In this document: one piece after another, positions 1-4,259 of the stretch
Position numbering within the stretch: position 1 is the stretch's first letter
How the letters are laid out: every line of letters begins with the position of its first letter
Source of the DNA: Methanocalculus sp.
GTDB taxonomy: Archaea > Halobacteriota > Methanomicrobia > Methanomicrobiales > Methanocorpusculaceae
DNA: 6,369 nucleotides
NCBI RefSeq assembly: GCF_030651615.1
Contig: NZ_JAUSCG010000022.1
Location: forward strand, 1-6,369
Direction of reading: 5' to 3'
Translations under genes and position numbers: made by a program
Notes under the pieces: generated by a model
The model's database searches: none
The model's input: only the letters and a program-made list of their open reading frames with translations
Told to the model about the DNA's origin: nothing

Positions 1-2
1 TC

Positions 3-443
3 GTCGCCGGTGGCGGTGCACCAGAGATCGAGCTCTCACTCCGTCTCCGTGATTACGCATCCAGCGTCGGTGGCCGGGCACAGCTCGCAATCGAGGCATT
101 TGCAAGCGCTCTTGAGATCATCCCCCGCACCCTCGCAGAGAACGCAGGACTTGACCCGATCGACATGCTTGTCGAGCTCCGAGCCGCACATGAGCAGGGT
201 CATAAGACCTATGGGCTTGATGTGTATCAGGCAAAAGCAACTGACATGAAGGCAGCAGGCGTTGTTGAGCCGCTCCGTGTCAAGACACAGGCAATTTCAT
301 CCGCAGCAGAAGTTGCCGTCATGATCCTCAGGATCGATGACGTCATCGCCGCTTCCAAGATGTCCAGACCAGAAGGCATGCCAGACGACATGGGTGGCAT
401 GGGTGGAATGGGTGGCATGGGCGGAATGCCCGGCATGATGTAA
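3..443 (+). CDS. Thermosome (group II chaperonin) subunit, C-terminal part
   Basis: This is the last 146 codons of a thermosome subunit; the start lies left of the window. The thermosome is a cytosolic double-ring ATP-dependent protein-folding machine of archaea. Seen directly: the reading frame opens with VAGGGAPEIE, the conserved group II chaperonin motif of the equatorial domain, followed by the helical stretch with LAENAGLDPIDMLVEL and a region around HKTYGLDVYQ, then LRVKTQAISSAAEVAVMILRIDDVI, which is typical for the family end. The protein finishes in four MGG repeats and MPGMM (390-440), the flexible Gly-Met tail that projects into the chamber in this family. Full-length members have about 550 residues, so roughly three quarters is missing here. 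The gene is followed by a hairpin with a T run. The alpha and beta paralogues cannot be told apart from this part, so no symbol is given. Confidence 0.97.
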   Translation, partial: VAGGGAPEIELSLRLRDYASSVGGRAQLAIEAFASALEIIPRTLAENAGLDPIDMLVELRAAHEQGHKTYGLDVYQAKATDMKAAGVVEPLRVKTQAISSAAEVAVMILRIDDVIAASKMSRPEGMPDDMGGMGGMGGMGGMPGMM

Positions 444-480
444 GATCCAAACTACAATCCCTTTTTAATGATACAATACA

Positions 481-510
481 CCCTCCCCATCCGGGAAGGG
501 GTACTTTTTT
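481..510 (+). terminator. Hairpin plus T-run terminator behind the thermosome gene
   Basis: CCCC at 485-488 can pair with GGGG at 498-501 around a short loop, and six T follow at 505-510. An additional T5 run lies at 462-466. Oligo-T tracts on the coding strand are the usual archaeal termination signal, so this probably ends the thermosome transcript. It also argues against starting the next gene at the ATG at 468, because translation would then run through the terminator. Confidence 0.55.
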
Positions 511-536
511 CATCTTCTGCATCCTCAGTCTCTTTT

Positions 537-923
537 ATGAAGCCAGGTGTTTTCTCAACCAGGTACCGGATCGACTGTTATCATTGCCATGAAGATGCCG
601 ACCAGGTGATCAAGGTCGTTCCGCAGCAGGCCCAGGTCGTCTGCGCGAACTGCGGAGCTACCCGGATCTTCGTCCCAAAGATGGCGGAGATCGGAGAGGT
701 TGGAGATTACACACCGATATCCTGTTATGATGTCTGGCGTCTTGAGCCGACAGCGACCTGCAGGAACTGTGGAGTTGAGGGGATGCATGATCTCTTCGTC
801 GGCTGCAACCACTTCACCGTCCGATGCAGAAACTGCGGCTTCACGAATTTCTATAAATTTAATCTCCAGTATATCGATAAGTGCTCCCTCGAAGAAGATA
901 TCTGCGATCCGGTGATCCGGTAA
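537..923 (+). CDS. Small protein with two tandem zinc ribbons
   Basis: A 128-residue cytosolic protein of unknown function with eight cysteines in two matching zinc-ribbon units. Unit 1 has C14-x2-C17, 18 residues, then C36-x2-C39 followed by G; unit 2 has C75-x2-C78, 18 residues, then C97-x2-C100 followed by G. Each pair of CxxC knuckles should bind one zinc ion. Further cysteines at 63, 90, 116 and 123 lie outside the pattern. The protein has no signal peptide or membrane segment. An in-frame ATG at 468 would add 23 residues, but that extension (rich in Ser) overlaps the upstream terminator, whereas the sequence from 537 begins with the plausible MKPGVFSTRYRID. No good ribosome binding site precedes either start, so the start remains open. 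Zinc ribbons of this kind occur in nucleic-acid-binding and protein-interaction proteins; a role in RNA or transcription is only a guess. It lies alone between two transcription signals. Confidence 0.82.
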   Translation: MKPGVFSTRYRIDCYHCHEDADQVIKVVPQQAQVVCANCGATRIFVPKMAEIGEVGDYTPISCYDVWRLEPTATCRNCGVEGMHDLFVGCNHFTVRCRNCGFTNFYKFNLQYIDKCSLEEDICDPVIR

Positions 924-936
924 ATAATCCTGCACA

Positions 937-950
937 CCTTTTTCTATTTT
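937..950 (+). promoter_or_regulatory. T-rich tract: terminator of zinc-ribbon gene and/or TATA-like box of nucleotidase gene
   Basis: The tract CCTTTTTCTATTTT sits 14-27 bases after the zinc-ribbon stop codon and 24-37 bases before the ATG at 974. As T5 plus T4 it could terminate the upstream transcript. Its distance to 974 is also what is expected of an archaeal TATA element driving a leaderless or nearly leaderless mRNA, which would fit the lack of a well-spaced Shine-Dalgarno site in front of 974 (GGTGG at 953-957 is about 16 bases away). The two roles are alternatives that cannot be separated by eye. Confidence 0.35.
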
Positions 951-973
951 CAGGTGGTATCTGAAGATTATTC

Positions 974-2626
974 ATGATCTCTCACCGATCCGCCCTTATC
1001 ATCGCTGCTGCCATCATCGGGATCATTCTGCTCGCAACACTCCAATCCCCACCTCCGATCAGGGATACTGAGATTCGCATAACGATCCTGACGACATCTG
1101 ATCTTCAGAGCAGGATCTTTTTACCCGGAGTTGTAGAAGGGGTACAGAGCCCTGGCCTCTCAGCCATCGCAGCAACAGCAGATCAGATCCGATCAGGAGG
1201 AGATCATACCCTCCTCCTCTCAAGCGGTGACGATCTGATCGGTGCAGTCTACTCACTCTTTCACGGAGAACCGGAGTATCGCGGGATGACAGAAGCAGGG
1301 TATGATGCAGCCTGCCCGGGGAACCATGAGTTCGGGACCGGGTACGAGATCTATGCCGAAGCAGTGCACTATGCGGGGTTTCCGATCCTCTCTGCAAACA
1401 TGGCCTTTGAGAACGAGACGCTGAGAGAAGCGATCCGACCATGGACGATCATCAATCAGGATGAACTGGCAATTGGTATCTTTGGCCTGATGACGCCCAG
1501 ATTACACATGATCGCCCAGGTAGGACCAGGCGTAACCGTCACCGAACCGGTGTCAGCAGCAGAGGCAGCGATCCGATCACTTCAGGCGGAAAGGGTCGAT
1601 CTGATCCTCTGCCTCTCCCATATGGGGATCGAAGAGGATACCCGGCTTGCAGAGAACGTGAGGGGGATGCATGCGATCATCGGGGGGCATGATCATATTG
1701 TCATCTCCAAAGAGGTCATAGACCCGGATGGGCGGATCGTTCCGATTGTGCAGGCAGGCCAGTATGGGGATGACCTTGGAATACTCAGGCTGACGATACG
1801 AAATGGAGACGTCCTTGACTGGCATTTTGAAACAGTCCGACCAGAAGGGAATAATCCGGATGTTTCTTCGGTACTTGCACCCTTCATCACCGCGTTTCGC
1901 GACGAGATGCAGAGGCCGGTGGGGGAGATCACGTACTCCCTCGACACCAGAAAAGAGGTCGTCAGAGGAGGTGAAGCCGCTGTCGGAGATCTGATCACCG
2001 ATACATGGCGGAACTGGTTCCCTGAAGCAGAGATTGCCCTGATTAACGGCGGGTCGATCCGGGGAGATCGGATCTTTGCAGCAGGTCCAATCTCATGGGG
2101 CATTATGACTGAGATCCTCCCCTACGGAAGCGAACTGGTGCTTGTTCAGATGAGCGGAGAGGAGATTGCAGAGACTCTCGAAATCTCGGCGTCTGCACTC
2201 CGTGTGCCGGGGGATGAACACTTCTCTGGGGATCGGCCACCAACCGGGGGGTTCCTCCAGGTATCCGGTATCAGGTTTACTATCGATCTCAGTGGAGATC
2301 CCTTCACTGCAAGGTACAATGAGAAGAATCTGAGTGAGATCATAACGAAAGGAAATCGGGTGAGCGAAATCCAGGTCAATCGATCCGGAGGATGGGAAGA
2401 ACTGAGGGGAGATCTGCAGTACACCGTCGCCGTCAATACCTGGCTTGCATCAGGGGGTGACGGCCATTATGCGATTGCACAAGCAGCAGGGCCGGAATAT
2501 GTCGGAACGACAGTCCGGGATATCGATCCGGTGATACACCTGATCAAAAAGGGGATGGTTGATCGGGATACAGGAGAGGGGAGGATCAGGATCGTACAAC
2601 GATCACCGTCAACTACCTCCACCTGA
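974..2626 (+). CDS. Membrane-anchored or exported 5'-nucleotidase / 2',3'-cyclic phosphodiesterase family protein (UshA/CD73 type)
   Basis: A 550-residue metallophosphoesterase that probably hydrolyses nucleotides or related phosphate esters outside the cell. Residues 7-23 form a hydrophobic signal or anchor segment after a short basic start; no lipobox Cys is seen. The N-terminal calcineurin-like domain (about 34-290) shows TSDLQSR with D43, GDD with D86, GNHEF with N117-H118, LSHMG with H216 and GGHDH (237-241), the usual order of metal ligands. The C-terminal 5'-nucleotidase domain (about 312-520) shows NGGSIR (358-363), the family's substrate-binding motif, and ASGGDG (492-497). Length and two-domain layout are normal for the family. 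Odd points: the usual DxH ligand motif reads D-L-Q (Q45), and the position of the UshA catalytic-dyad Asp after NHEF is Gly121, so the exact activity is uncertain. A plausible job is salvage of phosphate or nucleosides. The gene stands alone; palindromic repeats follow it. Confidence 0.9.
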   Translation: MISHRSALIIAAAIIGIILLATLQSPPPIRDTEIRITILTTSDLQSRIFLPGVVEGVQSPGLSAIAATADQIRSGGDHTLLLSSGDDLIGAVYSLFHGEPEYRGMTEAGYDAACPGNHEFGTGYEIYAEAVHYAGFPILSANMAFENETLREAIRPWTIINQDELAIGIFGLMTPRLHMIAQVGPGVTVTEPVSAAEAAIRSLQAERVDLILCLSHMGIEEDTRLAENVRGMHAIIGGHDHIVISKEVIDPDGRIVPIVQAGQYGDDLGILRLTIRNGDVLDWHFETVRPEGNNPDVSSVLAPFITAFRDEMQRPVGEITYSLDTRKEVVRGGEAAVGDLITDTWRNWFPEAEIALINGGSIRGDRIFAAGPISWGIMTEILPYGSELVLVQMSGEEIAETLEISASALRVPGDEHFSGDRPPTGGFLQVSGIRFTIDLSGDPFTARYNEKNLSEIITKGNRVSEIQVNRSGGWEELRGDLQYTVAVNTWLASGGDGHYAIAQAAGPEYVGTTVRDIDPVIHLIKKGMVDRDTGEGRIRIVQRSPSTTST

Positions 2627-2633
2627 CGAAGGG

Positions 2634-2694
2634 GGCTTGGCGTGATACCATTTCCAGTGACGGGGAAAAATACTCACGCAAAGGCGCAAAGACA
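2634..2694. repeat. Inverted-repeat element, copy 1 (partial)
   Basis: CTTGGCGTGA at 2636-2645 is the near-perfect inverse of TCACGCAAAG at 2674-2683 (one mismatch), with 28 bases between. The right arm continues as GCGCAAAGAC, a phase-like repetition of GCAAAG/GCGCAAAG. The element begins 8 bases after the nucleotidase stop codon and could fold at the end of that mRNA. It shares both arms with the copies at 2731-2818 and 2830-2940. Confidence 0.55.
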
Positions 2695-2730
2695 GATTGG
2701 AATCGGGATACAGAACTCGTCATCAAATAA

Positions 2731-2818
2731 GGGTGACAGGGTCGTCTCCTTTGCCCGGTAGCGTCTTGAGCGTGACACCCGATCTCCTCTATCGTAGAAC
2801 ACTGCTCACGCCAAGTAA
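2731..2818. repeat. Inverted-repeat element, copy 2 (degenerate)
   Basis: The left part (2731-2753) matches 2830-2852 at 19 of 23 positions, and all four differences are transitions. Further on, GTCTTGAGCGTGA (2763-2775) and TCACGCCAAG (2806-2815) are decayed versions of the arms seen in copy 3; CGTGA and TCACG still pair, with a small inner CTA-TCG-TAG hairpin in between. It is shorter than copy 3 because about 10 bases of the left arm are missing. Confidence 0.5.
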
Positions 2819-2829
2819 CTCATCAGATC

Positions 2830-2940
2830 AGGTGGCAGGGTTGTTTCCTTTGGAGAGTGTTGCTTTGCGTCTTAGCGGCTTTGCGTGATGCTCCGTCTCC
2901 TGTAGTGGAGAGTAATGTTCACGCAAAGGCGCAAGAGGAG
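2830..2940. repeat. Inverted-repeat element, copy 3 (best preserved)
   Basis: CTTTGCGTGA at 2879-2888 is the exact inverse of TCACGCAAAG at 2919-2928; pairing extends outward imperfectly through CTTAGCGG and GCGCAAGA, giving a stem of about 18 positions with a few mismatches. The 30-base loop contains its own hairpin, TCTCC/GGAGA around 2897-2911. The left arm is preceded by GCTTTGCGTCTTAGCG, a second unit of the same arm motif. The left flank matches copy 2. Similar GCAAAG/GACGCAAAG-rich palindromes are familiar between genes in many environmental bacteria and archaea; the relationship is from memory and untested. Confidence 0.6.
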
Positions 2941-3038
2941 GGAGTATGGATTTTCCATAAGGGAAACGACCGTGGTTCGTGAGGACAGCCTCATTCATAA
3001 GGAAAAAAACAATTGGGGGGATGATCTTCGATCCAACT
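2941..3038. other. Gene-free stretch between repeat copy 3 and the small minus-strand gene
   Basis: I see no gene here. Two small perfect hairpins are visible: TATGGA/TCCATA with a TTT loop at 2945-2959, and TGAGG/CCTCA with a 4-base loop at 2980-2993. Their role is unknown. The end nearest the small minus-strand gene holds its probable terminator. Together with the repeats this makes about 410 bases (2627-3038) without a gene. Confidence 0.5.
3003..3037 (-). terminator. Oligo-T terminator of the small minus-strand gene
   Basis: On the minus strand, right after the stop codon at 3039-3041, comes GGATCGAAGATCATCC, which contains the perfect palindrome GATC-GAA-GATC, then CCCCAATTG and a run of seven T (A run at 3003-3009 on the plus strand). 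A T7 run shortly after a stop codon is a strong archaeal termination signal and supports transcription of the minus strand here. Confidence 0.6.
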
Positions 3039-3245
3039 TTACAGCCCGATAAATCGCATGACCACTCCGGCTGTGAGTCCGGTAAGGGAGAGTGTTGCCG
3101 AGAGGAGGCCAAGGACGAAGAGATGCATCATACAACCAGACATGAGAGGATAGTCCGTCTGATTCATCATGAGTCTTCGTACCTTCCTGACCGGATGGAC
3201 CTTATCCGAAATAACAGGCTTCCGCGGTTTTATTCTTATCGTCAT
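3039..3245 (-). CDS. Small single-pass membrane protein, function unknown
   Basis: A 68-residue protein I do not recognise. The first half (residues 1-33) is strongly basic: K6, R8, K9, K15, R20, K21, R23 and R24 against only two aspartates. The second half is hydrophobic, with one membrane helix from about 42 to 63 (HLFVLGLLSATLSLTGLTAG), so the protein should sit with its N-terminus in the cytoplasm and a four- to five-residue tail outside. The start is well supported: GGAGGTG (plus-strand CACCTCC, 3251-3257) lies five bases before the ATG, the best ribosome binding site in the window. A T7 terminator follows the stop codon. It is the only minus-strand gene seen, lying back to back with the signalling genes. 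The basic tail could bind nucleic acid, lipid head groups or a partner protein, but this is a guess. The plus-strand frame over the same bases (2979-3272) lacks a ribosome binding site and looks like a shadow. Confidence 0.75.
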   Translation of the reverse strand: MTIRIKPRKPVISDKVHPVRKVRRLMMNQTDYPLMSGCMMHLFVLGLLSATLSLTGLTAGVVMRFIGL

Positions 3246-3250
3246 GATTA

Positions 3251-3257
3251 CACCTCC
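3251..3257 (-). promoter_or_regulatory. Strong ribosome binding site of the small membrane protein gene
   Basis: On the minus strand this reads GGAGGTG, followed by five bases (TAATC) and ATG. It is complementary to the usual 3' end of archaeal 16S rRNA and decides the start at 3245. No convincing TATA box can be picked upstream; TTATAC at about 3266-3271 is too close to the site, and AT-rich sequence at about 3306-3318 is only a weak candidate. Confidence 0.7.
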
Positions 3258-3312
3258 ATCTTATTCGTATAATGGTATCATCTCCCTCAGGGACTATGAA
3301 GGTTTCGCATAA

Positions 3313-3603
3313 GAAAGCCCTGGCCACAACCCCCATATCAGAGATGAGAAGAGGTTCATATTCGTTCATCATGAGCTACAGCTAACAGAGGACATCTTCC
3401 AGATCTACACATTTTCAGATGGAAAAATTCATCCTTCCAAGGGTCATGATCATCACAGAGTACAACTGACGATAGAGATAGCCATCACCGGGATTGTCAT
3501 CCGGGAGACCGGGGTATACGGGGAAGGTGCACGATTTGAGATGCTGGTGCCTGTGGAGAAGAGGAGATATATCCGGGTAACACTTCAGAGGAGGGGATTT
3601 GAG
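3313..3603 (+). pseudogene. Remnant of a histidine kinase C-terminus (no start codon), in frame with the following receiver gene
   Basis: The frame is open from just after the TAA at 3310-3312 to the receiver stop at 3996, but 3313-3540 contain no ATG, GTG or TTG, so it cannot be started normally. Its end, AITGIVIRETGVYGEGARFEMLVP (3481-3552), matches how I remember methanogen PAS histidine kinases ending after the G2 box: ITGI, then ETG, then G-x-GARFE-hydrophobic-VP. Before it, IEI-AITGI resembles REILAITGI with one residue lost. Further upstream (about 3313-3465) the translation is His-rich and shows no N box, G1 box or GLGL motif, so that part is unrecognisable or decayed. The likely origin is a kinase gene that once preceded the receiver gene and was lost apart from its tail. 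The residues after 3552 run straight into the receiver without a stop codon. Recognition rests on one short stretch, so certainty is moderate. Confidence 0.5.
3590..3596 (+). promoter_or_regulatory. Ribosome binding site deciding the receiver start
   Basis: GGAGGGG lies seven bases before the ATG at 3604. The earlier in-frame ATG at 3541 has no such site and lies within the sequence resembling a kinase tail, so 3604 is preferred. Confidence 0.65.
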
Positions 3604-3996
3604 ATGAGCAGGACGGTACTGGTGATCGATGATGATGAGGAGAATCTTCAGGTTATTGGTCTTATCCTGAGAAAACTCGGATACACCGCCATCATGATCA
3701 ATAATGGATGGGATGCACTTGATGTGATCAGAGAAGAGAGACCCGATCTCATCCTCCTCGATCTGATGATGAGACCAATCGATGGATGGCAGTTCCTTGA
3801 CGAACTGAAGAAAGACGGTTTAGACGGGATCCCGGTGATCATCTTTACGGCAAAATATGTCTCTGAAGAGGAGATCGCCAAATATCGTGGCGATATCAGT
3901 CTCATTCTTCAGAAACCGATCACCCTGCAGGAGCTGAGAGGAGTCCTCTCTGAATTTTTTTCAGAGGAGCAGGTATTGAAGAGTGAATTCAGGTAA
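3604..3996 (+). CDS. Stand-alone response regulator receiver protein (CheY-like)
   Basis: A 130-residue single-domain receiver that takes a phosphoryl group from a histidine kinase in the cytoplasm. Seen directly: the acidic pocket D9-D10-D11 in VLVIDDDEEN, the phosphoacceptor D53 in LILLDLMM, T82 in the FTA motif after beta strand 4, and the invariant K104-P105 pair, so all active-site positions are present. The domain fills almost the whole protein (residues 3-120), leaving only a short charged tail and no DNA-binding or enzyme domain. It must therefore act by contact with another protein or as a phosphate relay. A kinase remnant lies directly upstream in the same frame and a hybrid kinase lies about 225 bases downstream; the latter is an obvious candidate partner, but that is inference. 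The start at 3604 is chosen by its ribosome binding site; 3541 would add 21 residues resembling a kinase tail. Confidence 0.93.
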   Translation: MSRTVLVIDDDEENLQVIGLILRKLGYTAIMINNGWDALDVIREERPDLILLDLMMRPIDGWQFLDELKKDGLDGIPVIIFTAKYVSEEEIAKYRGDISLILQKPITLQELRGVLSEFFSEEQVLKSEFR

Positions 3997-4040
3997 TCCG
4001 GGGATTTCAAAGTAAACAACGAGTATAGGAAGGTTTCTGA

Positions 4041-4259
4041 ATGACGCATGCCATGCTGACGATCGTTGCCATTGACAACAATGCAGATAACCTGCTTGCG
4101 GTTGTGGCATTCATACAGGAGGCAATAGGAGTGCCTGAAGATCAGGAGGAGATGGTTATCGGGACACCATACCGAGAACCAGACCGTATCGGAGAGAGAA
4201 ATGTCAAAACGTGGAGGAGAGATGACAGACACACCTATTCAGATACTCTACGTCGATGA
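4041..4259 (+). pseudogene. Truncated receiver-domain fragment
   Basis: The first about 33 residues of this 72-codon frame (LTIVAIDNNADNLLAVVAFIQEA) look like beta strand 1, the acidic loop and helix 1 of a receiver domain, compared with the usual VDDNADNLLAL pattern. The second acidic residue of the loop is Asn, and the rest of the domain, including the phosphoacceptor Asp, the Thr/Ser and the Lys, is absent: from about residue 40 the sequence becomes polar, unlike any receiver, and it overlaps the start of the hybrid kinase gene in another frame. AGGAAGG at 4027-4033, six bases before the ATG, could still serve as a ribosome binding site, so a short peptide may be made and translation might be coupled to the kinase gene. 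I favour a deletion remnant of a second response regulator; a genuine small protein is the alternative. Confidence 0.5.

Noticed and set aside
555..935. A 126-codon minus-strand frame opposite the zinc-ribbon gene.
   Set aside because: The paired CxxC pattern on the plus strand is far more specific; the minus frame has no motif and begins beyond the plus-strand stop without a ribosome binding site that I can see.
1059..2436. Several minus-strand frames of 82-136 codons opposite the nucleotidase gene.
   Set aside because: They are covered by a full-length nucleotidase with all motifs in order; their translations are Ser/Arg/Pro-rich and show no domain.
2634..2940. Could the three repeats be a CRISPR array?
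   Set aside because: Only three copies, strongly diverged, with unequal distances and the similarity spread through arms and loops rather than a constant repeat with unique spacers; no cas gene in the window.
2979..3272. A 97-codon plus-strand frame across the small membrane protein gene.
   Set aside because: It has no Shine-Dalgarno site, an unstructured His/Arg-rich translation, and overlaps a minus-strand gene with strong signals.
3272..3385. A 37-codon plus-strand frame beginning MVSSPSGTMKV.
   Set aside because: It is short, has no ribosome binding site or recognisable feature, and lies in the region that appears decayed.
2627..3600. A tRNA or other structured RNA gene in the long gap.
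   Set aside because: I found no tRNA-like TTCRANY arm with a matching acceptor stem or other known RNA motif; the visible hairpins are explained by the repeat elements and terminators. A covariance-model search was not possible here.
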